A DNA stretch of 64,000 nt, from assembly GCF_050624435.1 (NCBI RefSeq), contig NC_134536.1:5150758-5214757 (forward strand). The letters run 5' to 3'. This document shows, piece after piece, positions 9,568 to 20,791 of this stretch. Within the stretch, counting starts at the first letter, position 1; each line of letters starts with the position of its first letter. Made by a program: the position numbers and the translations under genes. The notes beneath the pieces are model-generated. The model did not search any database, had not been told where the DNA came from, and saw only the letters and a program-made list of their open reading frames with translations. The stretch is from Tenrec ecaudatus. Taxonomy: Eukaryota > Chordata > Mammalia > Afrosoricida > Tenrecidae.

Positions 9568-12524
9568 CTGGGTCAAGCAAACACACCAAGAGACCAGTTA
9601 TTCCTTTGCCATCACCCCCAAAGTCCTACATGCCCGCCTAGGCATTTTCTCTGGGGTAGGGGTGGGCATGGGGGCTCAGATCTTTCACCAAGTCAAGGAG
9701 TTGTAACAATGGTACAGGAAGACCAAGTCCCCGATTGGAACGACTAGAAAACACACTCGAGGTGGAAATGCAGCCCGAGCGGCCATCCATGACATTGGGA
9801 GGGGAGACCACGCAAAGTTAAAGAACTGGGACAGGCCTGTGACACACCGCCCGGCATGGACGGGCTGCAGGATGTTATATACAGTGATGGCAGTCAGCCA
9901 CAAAGTGAAAAGTATGGTTGGAGACCATGATTATTTAAAAAGTCAAGAAATCGTTCCCAAGAAAAGCCATTCTTGGCAGGGTGTCAGCGGTGGGAGGGGA
10001 GGAGAAGGGAGGGTAGATCCTTAACTAAAGGATTCACATAGGTCAACTTGGGTGAAGGGGAATTTAAAAATAAAAAATAAAAAGAAGGTAGACTAGAAGA
10101 CACCTAAAAATATAATTTAAAAAAAGAGACAAAAACAGAATGAGAAAATTCATCTAAAACAAAGAGATGCTGCTGGAGTGAAAGAAACGTGGACAAATCA
10201 CAGGGCAACCCAGGGTACCAGCAGCAAGGCCTTTGCGCTCTGCCCTTGTGCTCAATCTGAAGGGAGCTCCTCTGTTTCCGGCATGCTCAGAAGGAATGGC
10301 CCATGATCCGATTGGGGGGTTGGCACTCCATGCTTGACCATGGCTATGAGAGGGGGCTTCCAAGAGTTCACGGGGAAAATCTGGTAGCTTCTCATTCCAC
10401 TTTTCACCAGCGTTCTGAAGCCCCCTCTCATGTGATGGAGCTCCCGACCCTGCCAACTGCAGCTGTGGGGGACTCACTCTCCTGTGAGGATCAGGAAGGA
10501 ACTCAAGGGTTGCATTCTTTAGGATTATTCTCACCCCCCACCCCCCTACTCACCGCCCCCCCCCCCAGCTCTGGGTGTAGGCGGGACTGAGGAGAGTGCG
10601 TGTCATTTCCTGCTGGGAATGTTCCTGATGGGTAACGGAGTGTGTGGACCCCAGTGATGGATTCTTCTTCCTTATCATGGACGCTCGTCTGCCAGCACAC
10701 AGACAGCTGGAGTTCACTTCAGTTAAAGTGTGATTTGCGCAGCAGTTGATGGCCCCAAACATGCAGAGATACTTGTTGGAAACAATAAATAAGAGAGATA
10801 TTTGGGCAGGGTCCTTGCCCTGCTGTTTTTGAGCACAACAGCAAAGATACATTTTTTTTAAAACCAGCCAGCACACACAGATGCGCACGGAAAGTAAACA
10901 GACTCTTGATGGTGGTCTGGGCAGAGCTGGCGCGGTCAGGGGAGGCCGCACTGGAGGGACAACATGGTGGCCCCAGCTCCGTCCAGAGCAGCTTTCTTTC
11001 CTAGGGAGAAGGTCTTTGAGCTGAATGAAGAGAAAAGGGGTAGGGGAAAGTGTGGGGTGTTGGTACCTGTACCGGGGGTAGAGAAAAGATGTGAAGGAAG
11101 GAATGTCGGGGGGGGGGGCAACTGAGAGTCAGGAAAAGGGGCAGGAGGGAGAGCATGGTGGGTAGGGAGGTGGAGGGACACATGGATTAGCTACCAGCTC
11201 ATCCATCAGCTTCCCGAAGGAGAAGCTCTTCTCTGAGGTCAGGCTCACTGTGGGGCCTATGACACCCTGGAGGCAGACGGGGGAGGATGAGGCATCATCT
11301 CTCCGCCTAGCAGGAAACCCTCAGAGCCACTTGGGGAGGGCAGTGCCGGATCAGGACAGCCAGGCCTTTCCTTCTGCGGGAAGAGACGCGCTCATCTTTA
11401 GTAAATATGCCTTTTGTTAGCTCGTGTGCCCAAAGGTCACGAATGGTGGCTAACAGGGGCTGGGGCCTTCCGGGGGAGGCAGAGGATGTTTGCAAAGCTG
11501 AACACACCCTGTTTTCCCCACTGCCTGCTAGAACGAAAGGGCGACAGGCAGCAATTTGTCTCCATAATAACCTATTCTTATTTTTAAAAATATGTCGCTG
11601 TAGGAGTAAGGAGACTGTGCCGCTCTCTTTGTGTCTCTGGAGTGGTCAGCCCCAGCGATAAGCAGTAGAACAGAAGTCGCTTATTCAGAGAGGGTGTTGG
11701 CGTGGGCGTTACTTTGTCCCTGCAGAATGTGCATCGCTGGGGCAAACGCCAAACAAAAAGGGACTCAGTATAGAGAAAGCCCCCCCCCCCACACACACAC
11801 CCTCGTTTCGCATGCGACCCCGCTGCCAACGCGCAGGTGAGTGCTCAGCCCCGGGAGATGCTGGCCAGTGATGTGGTCTCCACCCACTGCCCTGGGCTTG
11901 TCGGTTTCCTTGAGGCTCTGAAATGGAGGCTACGTGTCTGAGCTCCCCAATTTTGATCCCTGTGACACAGCTGGTGTGCTTAGGGAACTTCCAATAAAAA
12001 CCACAACTGTCAATTCTGATGAGAAAGATGGGGGTCCATCCATCCTTTTAAGGCCAGCTATTAAGAGGATACACTGGTGATGGAGGCGCTGTGCTTAGTT
12101 TATAGTCAGATATATGTGTATATGTATCTGTATCTCCATACAGGTTGAAACAAGGTTGGAACGAGCGTTGGGGTTCTGCAGGGATAACTGATGAGCGCTC
12201 CCTGTCTGACCTCCCCTGGCTACAGAAAGGAGGAGAATCAGCCTCCACACCGGCCTAGGGCTGATTATAGACGTGCCTCCACCCTCCACCCTTCTGTACC
12301 TTATTCTGATGCCACCCACCCTTTCCAATGCACTCGACTTCTCTCCTGGACTTGATTATTCATTTCCATGGCCACACAGAACTCCCCGACACGATTCACA
12401 CTTCTGAGGTGGATTAGGGAAGCTAACAGGAATGGTAACAGCACTCCAAATGAGATGGCTTCCCGAACTGAGCCTCCTTCGTTCCTGTACTCTGCTCACT
12501 GCTAGGCACTAGGCTAGCCACAAG
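9568..12524. other. Proximal part of PACRG last intron
   Basis: Mostly unique sequence. It holds a 15-bp inverted repeat (10346-10360 and 10417-10431), 11-nt C or G runs at 10556-10566, 11108-11118 and 11780-11790, and an exon-like 72-bp minus-strand segment at 11195-11266 described under findings. No clear dispersed repeat. Confidence 0.5.
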
Positions 12525-12707
12525 GGTGCTGGCTAAGAATTCTGAAAGTATCATGGACCGCTAAAAGAACCAACAAGTCTGTCTTGGGAGAAGGACATCC
12601 ACCACGGTCCTCAGAAGCAAGGATGGCGAGACTTTGTCTCGTGCTTTGGACATGTTCTCAGCAGGGAATGATCCCTGGAGAAGGCATGCCTTGTTTGGGA
12701 AAGTGAA
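12525..12707 (+). repeat. RTE/BovB-like LINE fragment, 3' part
   Basis: Sense-strand RTE 3' sequence: ATCATGGACCGCTAAAAGAA, CAAGTCTGTCTTGG, GCAAGGATGGCGAGACTTTG, CTTTGGACATGTTCTCAG and CCCTGGAGAAGG. These encode the degraded end of the reverse transcriptase ORF; the extreme 3' end is missing. Confidence 0.8.
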
Positions 12708-13004
12708 GGGTATAGTTCTTTGGTCCCAAACACCTCTTCTCGCTATGCTGGCAGGCCTGTCTTGCTCTGGTCCTTGACCTCTCAGTCAGGTGGGCCCTTG
12801 GCCTCTGCCTCCATTGGCTGCGAAGCCGGGCCCCCTGCCTCATGGTCTTGACACGGCTCCTCGGCTTTACCTCCCGGTCTCAGAGCTGTAGTCTCTGGTG
12901 TTTCTGCTGCTCCCACCACTGCACACACAGATCTTGCACGCACGCTGTTGGTGGCTTTTCTTTCCTGAGGGTCACGGGACTCTCCGTCCTCCTGCTTCTG
13001 AGCT

Positions 13005-13256
13005 GTCGCTGTTGTTGGGTGCCACCTAGTCATTCCCAGCCCATCGTGACCTTAGGCCCAACAGACCGCAACAGTGCCGTGTCCTGTGCCAGCCTCCTGC
13101 TGAGTCTACGCCTGAGCCCATGGACGCAGCCACGTGTCCATCCACCTCCTTGGGGGCCTTCCTCTTTCTTTGCTGCCCCTCCATTTCACCAAGCGTGATG
13201 TCCTTCTCCAGGGACTGGTCTCTCCTGACATGTCCGAAGTATGGAAGATGAAGACC
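13005..13256 (-). repeat. RTE/BovB-like LINE fragment, 3' end
   Basis: Begins with the complement of the RTE 3' terminus (TGTTGTTGGGTGCCACC), then GGGGCCTTCCTCTTTC, AAGCGTGATGTCCTTCTCCA and GGGACTGGTCTCTCCTGACA. It lies in opposite orientation to the fragment at 12525-12707. Confidence 0.85.
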
Positions 13257-13884
13257 CCACCGAAACATGGACAGAAGACCCACACTCAGGGACTTCACTT
13301 CATCACAGACCCTGCATGAAAGTTGCCCCTGGTTGAGAATGAGTGGGAGTGTCTCCACATCCCCTGTGTTGGATGCTCTCTGACATGTAAGCAGGAGCTC
13401 ACACATGGCAGCCCCGAGGGCGTGAGAGGAGAACTGGGCTGGGGGCGGGGGTTTCCACGGCTGATTGTTTGGAAGATGATCACCAGGGCTTCCTTCCAAG
13501 GCCCTTCTGGAAGGTCTCAAACCTCCAGCCTTTTGGTCAGCAGCGGAGCCTCTCACCGTGAATGCAGTGTCGCTGCTGTCTTGGTTTTGTCATGTTTAAG
13601 CACAACCTCGGGACTGCCCCGAGGCACATGTGTATCTGCACAGCCTCTTGTCCTCTGAGAACACCTTCTTGGTGCATAACTTCAGCGTGTGACGGGAAGT
13701 GACCATCCTAACACTTGTCCTCAAGGGCCCTTGGACATATCCATGTTTCACATGCGTTTCTGCTGCTCAGGGGTTGGGGGACCAGCAGCAGACTCACAGT
13801 GTGCAGGGCTCGGATGGAATGTTCTCTTAGCCTCTTTTTTCCTTTTAGTCTACTTATTACTTGCAACACCTCAGTAACTCTGTT

Positions 13885-14232
13885 ACTAGGGAAGAATACT
13901 GAAAGTACCATGGACAGCCAACAGAACAAACACATCTATTTCAGAAGAAGTAAACCCGTAAGTTTCCTTAGAGGCACGGATGGCAAGACTGTCTCATGCA
14001 CTGTCAGGAGAGACCTGTCCTGTCTCCAGACCCTGGAGAAAGCCACCTTGCTTGGTAAAGTTGAGGCACAGCAAAAGAGAGGCAGGTCCTCAAAGAGACA
14101 GATTGGCACAGTGGCTGCAACCATGGGCTCCAGCATGGGCACCATGGTGAAGATGGTGCAGGGCCAGGCAGTGTTCATTCTGCCGGGCACAGGCTCGCAA
14201 TGAGTAGACAGCACCTAACAACGGTGACAGCT
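13885..14232 (+). repeat. RTE/BovB-like LINE fragment, 3' end
   Basis: Contains AGTACCATGGACAGCCAACA, AGGCACGGATGGCAAGACTG, GGCACAGTGGCTGCAACC and ends CAGCACCTAACAACGGTGAC, the characteristic RTE 3' end. Heavily 5'-truncated; the remaining ORF has stops. Confidence 0.85.
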
Positions 14233-14461
14233 ACTACAGGAAAAGGAGGAGATGGCCAGAGAAGACAGGCAAAGCCAGAGAGAGGAAAAACAGTTATGAC
14301 GTGCGACAATGCAGGCCTTCCTGGTCAGTTGGGGGGTCTGCTCTGTGGGGCCACTCTGTGTACGTATGGGCCTGGAGCCTTGGCTGTGGCATCAATGGCA
14401 GCTGCTGTTACAGGATGCCCCCATTGCAGACCAAGCACTCTACTTGGCACCTCAGAATGAT

Positions 14462-14622
14462 GCCCTGGCCTTGTGGGGAGCTGGTGATGGGCTGCCGATG
14501 GAAAGATCTGCAGTTCGAACCCACCAACTGCTCCAAGGGAGGAAGGTGAGGCTGTCTGCTCCTGTACAGATTGACAAGTCTCAGAAGCCCTATCAGCAGT
14601 TCTACTCTAGTCCCGCATCCAC
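14462..14622 (+). repeat. AfroSINE
   Basis: TGGGCTGCCGATGGAAAG, CAGTTCGAACCCACCAACTG, AGGTGAGGCTGTCTGCTCC and CAGCAGTTCTACTC in order; the 3' tail is lost. Confidence 0.75.
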
Positions 14623-14667
14623 TGTGTGACCATAGATTTAAGATTGGGGTTTTATCATGTAGACAAA

Positions 14668-14815
14668 GAGCCCTGGTGTCATGATGTTTAAGCAGTTGGC
14701 TGCTGGTTGGCTGGCAGCACAAACCCACAGTCAGCTAGCCGCATCACAGGAGGAAACGCTTTGATCTGTTCACATGAAGATGCCAGCCAAGGAAGCCCTG
14801 AGGCGCAGTGCTACT
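14668..14815 (+). repeat. AfroSINE head, degraded
   Basis: GAGCCCTGGTGTCATGATG followed by TTGGCTGCTGGTTGGC and AAACCCACAGTCAGCTAGCC. The 5' half resembles the SINE; the 3' half is poorly preserved. Confidence 0.5.
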
Positions 14816-15334
14816 TAGCCACGTGCTGTTCCCACAAGTCAGGGGGGCGGGGGGGGGGGGGACAGGGCAGCCCACAGTCACAACTGGCTGGGCTCCTGGA
14901 GCGGGCAAAGCTGAGCAGCTCCATGAGCGGGTGGAGCTTGGAGTTCACCGCAGGGGCCTCTGAAGGAAACCCTGGTCACCAGTCGGGAAGGCCCTGGTGC
15001 CCAGTTCTACCCGACACTCCTGGGTGCCAGGGCCACAGCCAACTCCCTGGGATCATCACCTGGCTTACCTAGTCACCTGCCCTTTCCAGAAACGTGACCG
15101 ATCATTGTGGCCCCTTCCCCATCCTACAGAACCTCTCTGCAGTACGAGGGGGCTCTCACAGAGCATGGAAAATTCCATTGTCCCTTATTTCCTTGCTCCT
15201 CCAACTCAGCATGCACCACACTTGGTGCTCTGGGCCATTGGACTTCTTGTTTTATTTTATTTTTTTTCAAAAACCTGAGATGGACTCTTCTGATCTCAGA
15301 AGCGTATGGGTGGCGGTGGGTGCCATGGAGGGGA
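14816..15334. other. Intronic sequence, no gene recognised
   Basis: Unique sequence with a 13-nt G run at 14849-14861. Confidence 0.45.
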
Positions 15335-15550
15335 CCCATGCACATTGACCCCGGGCACAACAGGCCAGAACCCTGCCTGGCGGCCCTGTGCCATCTGCAC
15401 AATGGTTCTTATGTCTAAGCCCCTTGCTGGAGCTTCTGGGTCAATTCATCCCCTTGGCCGTCTTCCCCTTGGTTACTGGCTCTCTACTTTATCAAGCAGG
15501 ATGGCCTTTTCCAGGCCTGGGCTCCTGATCCCATGTCTGAAGAAGGTGAG
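15335..15550 (-). repeat. RTE/BovB-like LINE fragment, 3' region
   Basis: Complement of RTE 3' sequence: GCCCTGTGCCATCTGCACAA, CCGTCTTCCCCTTGG, CTCTCTACTTTATCAAGCAG and GATGGCCTTTTCCAGG. The terminal TTGTTGTTAGG motif is not preserved. Confidence 0.75.
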
Positions 15551-17124
15551 GTGCAGTCTTTGAGACACAAGCAGGCTTTTAAAAGCAACAGTGAGCGGCG
15601 GCCACAGGGGGTTTCATGCTCACTGTAATCTCAGGCCCCTCCCAGCCCCCAGCTTGGGGAAGATTCTTACATGTCCGATCTTTAGCTTTTCTTCTATGAA
15701 GAGCATTCCATTTGAAAAGAGAAGCATTTATTTAAAGTATCAGAAATACAAAAAGAAACAAATGACCACTTTGACAGCTTTCTCCGTGCACTGAAGTCTG
15801 ACTCATTTGGTTGCAAGCAAATGGGGCCGTTTCCCTACATGCTCTGGCCCTCTCTGCCCCGGAGGTGGGTGGAGGGCAAGCAGGTGAGGGCAGGCAGGGG
15901 CTTTTGGTGAATCTGAGAGAGGTGCCACAGAGGCCGCAGTGTCAACGGAGCCCACACAGTCCCAGAGCAGAGCCTGTATGTCTGTGGGATGCGAGGGCCC
16001 TGGGGCTGCTGGGAGTTGGTGCTTCTAGAAGTTTCCACCCTTCAAGGCGCCTGGTCCCAACCCCTGGCTCCGACTTGTGGAACTGCTGGAGAGTTTGGCG
16101 CTTCTAGAAATTTCCACCCTTCAAGGAGCTTCCACTAGGGACTACCTACCTGATGGAGCTGGGAAATCTGGAAGGGAAAATCCAAAATTCGAAGGGTCAC
16201 CACCCACCTGTGTCCACAGAACACAAGACAACGTTTAGGCTTTTTGCCTTTGTGATGTAGCGCCCACTGTGCTCGCTAACAAACAGGGTGCTGGTATTTC
16301 TAGGTAGGCAGTAGCACGTTAAAGAATCACAGAATTAACAAATGGTCTCTGACAACTAGGGCAGGTCATCATGAACTGGAGGGAGCAGCGTTTGCTCTAC
16401 TTTTGGTAACTGCCAGTGTCTGAGTCAGGAAGACAGCTTTCCTCAGAGCCCTGGAGGCCAGGTGACAGCCTGACCACCAGGGCTTTGATGTAAATGACCT
16501 GACCACACCCCTGGCTGGGTCCCTGCTGTCTCCCTGGCCATTGGCCAGGGCCTTGTGGCCAAAGGCAGCCCTGTTGTGGTCTGCATTGTATTGGCGTGCG
16601 CATCCAGGTCAAGTCTCAGTGTTTGTCTTCCTCAAGGAAATCCCAGACGGGCTTCTGCTGTGCACCCAGGTGAGAGGTCTGGGTGACCAGGGCAGGGCCC
16701 TCCTTGGAGCACGCTGAGGGAAGAAGAAACACAGAATACCAGAAAAAGCAACCTCGCTGCTTTCTGGGCCACAAAGACCTTTTTGGCTTCTGAAATGCTG
16801 AGTGGAAGCATTTCTTCGCAGAGCTATACAGCAAAAATGGCAGGCATCCTACCTGCCCAGACCTGTACCCGCCAGGGCACCAGCCACAGGCCCAAGCTGC
16901 ATTCCTGCCCAGCTGGGTTTTCCTGATGTCATCCGCCCGTCCAGGGAAAGTGGGGGTGGGGTGCTGTAAGCCCAGGTGGCAACATACTGCCAACCTTTTA
17001 TTAGAAACTGTTTCCGGTGACAGTGAACTGACGCTGATTTCTTGCTGGTTGACTGTGAACGAATTTCCATGTGGGGTTTGGTGGGGTTCGCATTGGAAGG
17101 ACCAAGGAGATGGACCGTGTGCTG
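15551..17124. other. Intronic unique sequence with a 27-bp direct repeat
   Basis: No gene or dispersed repeat recognised. A 27-bp direct repeat at 16021-16047 and 16100-16126 carries a perfect heat-shock-element pattern in each copy (see findings). Confidence 0.5.
16021..16126. promoter_or_regulatory. Direct repeat with two heat-shock-element motifs
   Basis: Each copy contains TTC-TA-GAA-NN-TTC (16023-16035 and 16102-16114), the alternating three-unit pattern bound by heat-shock factors. The copies differ by one base and start 79 bp apart. The motif match is seen directly; regulatory function is inference. Confidence 0.4.
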
Positions 17125-17265
17125 CCTCTCACAATTCGCAGTGCTGTGGAGTCCATGGGGCAGGGTAGAGCTGCCCCTCTGAGCTCCTGAGGCTGTCACT
17201 ATGGAAGGGGGCAGAGGGCTCAGCTTTTCCCTCCAGGAGTAGCTGATGGCTTCCAGCCCAACTCG
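17125..17265 (-). repeat. AfroSINE, reverse orientation, partial
   Basis: GGGGCAGGGTAGAGCTGCCC, CTCCTGAGGCTGTCACTATG and TTTTCCCTCCAGGAG represent the complement of the SINE middle and 3' half. Confidence 0.65.
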
Positions 17266-17844
17266 GACCCGTCCATCAGGGCTCACTGGGGTTTAAACAA
17301 ACAGGAAAGCCAGCCCTAGAGAAACAAGAGCAGGGATTGTTGTTGTTTAAAGAGATGGTTAAACATCACTAGCTATTGTTGTCCAGCAAGATGTCATTCA
17401 AAATGTACTTTGAATGTTTATGAGCTTAGAAATGGTCGGTTCTGATTATTTTCATCTCTTTTAATCTCAACTAAAGGGTAAAGGGACAGAAGCAGATTTT
17501 CACTCCAGATTCTCACACCTAGATCAGACTGTAGCGATGAGGATTTTACCTGAAGTTTCTGTTCATTTGGCATTAGCGTGGACTCCATTTAATTTATAGC
17601 TTTGGAATAAAAGGAGTTTCTCCCATACGTGTTGGCTAACTACAAGGGTGACAAGTAGGAATTCCAGCCCGATCTTCCTGGAGGAGAAGGCATGAGGAGG
17701 GCTGGCAGAGGGAAGAAAACCAAGGTTACAATTGGTTGCTCTCGCTGGGAGAGAGGGGGCTTTGGGAAGACCCTGGATTGAGCGGTTATCCGAATCCCAC
17801 AGACGGGATTCTTCACGCTGCTCGTCTTCATCGCACACCCTCTG

Positions 17845-18055
17845 GGCATGCGATCGGAGAAGGACGTCATGCGTGATAAAGTGGAGGGGCAGTGAACACC
17901 GGGAAGACCCAGGGTGAGATGGGTTCGCATGGTGGCTGTACCCCTGGGCTTAGTCATAGCAACAATTTTGAGTGTGGGGCAGGACTGGGCCGTGTGTTCT
18001 TCTGTTGTGCGTGGGTCGTTATCATTGGAGCCAACTCAACGGCACCTTACAGACA
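17845..18055 (+). repeat. RTE/BovB-like LINE fragment, 3' end
   Basis: Contains CGGAGAAGGACGTCATGCGT, GATAAAGTGGAGGGGCAGTG and ends CAACTCAACGGCACCTTACA, diagnostic for the RTE 3' terminus. Confidence 0.8.
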
Positions 18056-19164
18056 CATCACTTTGAAGACACTGATGTTTTTCAAACCAGAACATGTGGC
18101 ACTCGTTCGGAATTCTTAGAGCTTCTGTTTTTAACCCATGCGTATCCACTCCTGACTTGGCTGACTTCAGAGTCCTGTGGGAATGGATGGTTTATCCACA
18201 CACCCTCCAGCAGGACCACATGAGTCTCTCTCCAATGTCTGAGTTCATGGGGGTGTGAACCAGAGATGCAGTGGTTTTGCATCCCAAACCTATAACCAGA
18301 GCCTCTGGACGGTAGGAAATGCCCAAGGGCTTAAATACTTCAAATCTTCTCAGATCTTGTTGACATTCATGAGAATTCACAAGACTTCTTTCCTCTGAAG
18401 AGAAAAGCTTTGAAGCAAGCCCTGGGCTCCCAGCTGGACAGAGCTCCGTCTGCCTCTCCTCTCGACACTGGCGCTGGGTGACTCGAGCAAGAGGCTATGA
18501 AGCCCTCACCCCTTCAGAAGCCCCAGGAAAGGGTTTCATCTTCTGAATGGGGGCACGGATGGCTTGTGAAATGGAAGACACCATGGATCTTCAGCCAGCT
18601 GCACATTCAATATTTAAAGTGCCCTTCAGAGAGATGATGACAATGTCTGAATAATCGCCATATAGTTCAACTGATTTCTGAACTTATTTTTGAAAATTGA
18701 GCAATTAAAATATTCAAAGTGTGCTGGTGCAGTGGAAGGAGTCTGGACTTCAAGCAGGTAAGTTGGGATTTCACTTTTCAATAACTTAGGAGGCAGGTGA
18801 CTAAGTCTGTGAGTTTCAGCTTCCTCCTGTCAACCACCAAGAGACTGAGCTTGGGAAGACCTCTGGTTTCCTACCACCCTAGCCTGGTATTTTATAACAT
18901 CATGAAGTGGCTTCAGAGTGAACCTGTGGAAATCACTCTTATCTAATGAGTGCACTGCATTTTGAGGGAAAATATGTTCATAGAGCAATTGTATCAGTCT
19001 TTACAACGCGTCACAAGTCCCATAAGCACCTCATGGGGCTTCAAGCCAAGTTCTAAGAAAACCCAAGAGGACCCAAGACTTATATAAGCAATTCTGGTTA
19101 AGAAACAACATGGTAGAAAAGTATGTGTTGACACAATGCTGTCAGTTATTCCATTCCGTTACTT
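18056..19164. other. Intronic sequence, no gene recognised
   Basis: Unique, moderately AT-rich sequence. No repeat or gene supported. Confidence 0.45.
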
Positions 19165-19595
19165 CAATAAACCTAGATAGATGGAAGCCACCATCAAGAG
19201 ATCAAGTGACTCACTGCATTGGGTAAATCTGCTGCACAAGACCTCTTTAAAGTGTTGACAAGCCAGGATGTTACTTTGAAGAATAAACATAGTTCTTGGA
19301 AGAAGTATGCCCAGAATGCTCCTTACGAGCAAGGATGTCAAGACTTTGTCTCACCTACTTAGGACATGCCACTGATCGAGACCAGTCCCTGGAGCAGGAA
19401 AGCAGAGAGGCAATGGAAAGACGGAGACCTTCTACCAGATGAACTGACACAGTCAGTGGCTGAAACCAGGGGCCCAAACAGGATCAACCTGGAGGATGGC
19501 TCAGGACCACGAGCTGTCTCATTCTGTGGTGCAGAGGGCTGCGCTGAGTTGGAAGGGACCCCATGGCACCTACCAATAACAACTAGAGCTTGGCT
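19165..19595 (+). repeat. RTE/BovB-like LINE fragment with internal deletion
   Basis: CATTGGGTAAATCTGCTGCA, GACCTCTTTAAAGTGTTGAC and GTTCTTGGAAGAAGTATGCC join RTE segments that are normally farther apart. The end reads GGGACCCCATGGCACCTACC plus AATAACAAC, the RTE 3' terminus. Confidence 0.85.
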
Positions 19596-20006
19596 TCCTA
19601 GAACAGATACCAGAAGGGATGGGTTGAGCTGGTTGTTGTTTTTTTAACACACTCAGTTGCCAGTGACTTGGTGAAGATGGTTAAAAAGGCAAATCAAGGT
19701 CAGCTCTGACTAAGGGTACTTTGATCTGGCAGCTTAGGGAAAGACATAGGTTTGTTCACCAACTCATGGCTCCGAAAGTAATTGGAACAATAGGGTCGGT
19801 AACCATGGAATTGAGCTTGTAGAGGAAACCCTGTCCCATTTTTCTGGGCTCATGTGATTCTATGACTTGACAGGGTCACCAAGGAACAAGGAACTCAGTC
19901 TAGTTCTGCCTCAAATAGAGTCCCTGCTGCCCCCTTCTCAAGGTGAAGCAGTATTGAGAAGGACCCCGGCTTCCTGCAGTTAACACAGATTGTCTTGTTG
20001 AGAAGA

Positions 20007-20232
20007 GGAGTCCATAGTGGTTTACAAGTTAGGCTGCTAACCCTGAGGTCAGCAGTTCAAACCCACTAGCTTCTCCATGGGGGAAAGACAAGGCTTTCTG
20101 CTCCCGTAAAGACTTATAGTCTCAGAAACACATGGGGACAATTATACCCTGTCAAAGGGTTGCTATGAGTCAGAATCGACTTCATGTCAGTGAGTTTGAG
20201 TTTTGGGGTCTTGGTTTTATTGGGGTTTTTTG
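20007..20232 (+). repeat. AfroSINE, full length
   Basis: AGGCTGCTAACCCTGAGG, CAGCAGTTCAAACCCACTAG, CTTTCTGCTCCCGTAAAG, AGTCTCAGAAACACATGG, TTGCTATGAGTCAGAATCG and a T/G-rich tail are all present. Confidence 0.9.
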
Positions 20233-20592
20233 AGTCTAATTGAGAACTAGGGCCAGCCCGATGGGGTAGAGACCGATGAGCTCCCCTGCAGGAAGCAGGA
20301 CCAAGGTTCAGGAAGGGCTGTACCTGAGCGGGGAGTGCTACAAGGACTGCCATAGTATCTGGGAACATGATGGCAAACCCAGGAGGAGAGACCTCACCTT
20401 CTATGTCAACACGTTTCTCCTCCGCTAGGAGGTTACCCTCGAAAGAAGAGAAGGACTATCCAGAGGCAGGTTCCTGGAGAACCCCTGTGCGGGGAGGAGT
20501 CTTACAGCAGTCAACCAACTGGTGGTTCCCAGGGCGGTCAGCCATTCACTTGACACTTTGTTCTCACACATGTTTGTGCTATCTGCACTAAA

Positions 20593-20782
20593 GCTTGGAC
20601 TGCGCACAGATTATGCATTGGGCTGCCAGCAGATTGAAACCACCAGCTGCTCTAGGGGAGAAAGATGAGACTTTCGACTCCCGTAAAGAGTTTCAGTCTC
20701 AGACAACCACAAGGGGAGATCTACCTTGTCCTACAGGATTGCTAGGAGTTGGCTTTGACTCAATGGCGGCGAGTTGGTTCTC
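20593..20782 (+). repeat. AfroSINE, full length
   Basis: ATGCATTGGGCTGCCAGC, GAAACCACCAGCTGCTC, CGACTCCCGTAAAGAG and CAATGGCGGCGAGTTGG in order. Its 3' end supplied the target site of the L1-like element that follows at 20792. Confidence 0.9.
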
Positions 20783-20791
20783 AAAGTAACA

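Noticed and set aside
9685-9903. Possible penultimate PACRG exon in the proximal intron
   Set aside because: The minus-strand translation does not contain the PACRG segment expected before the terminal exon, and the required phase-1 donor is not evident.
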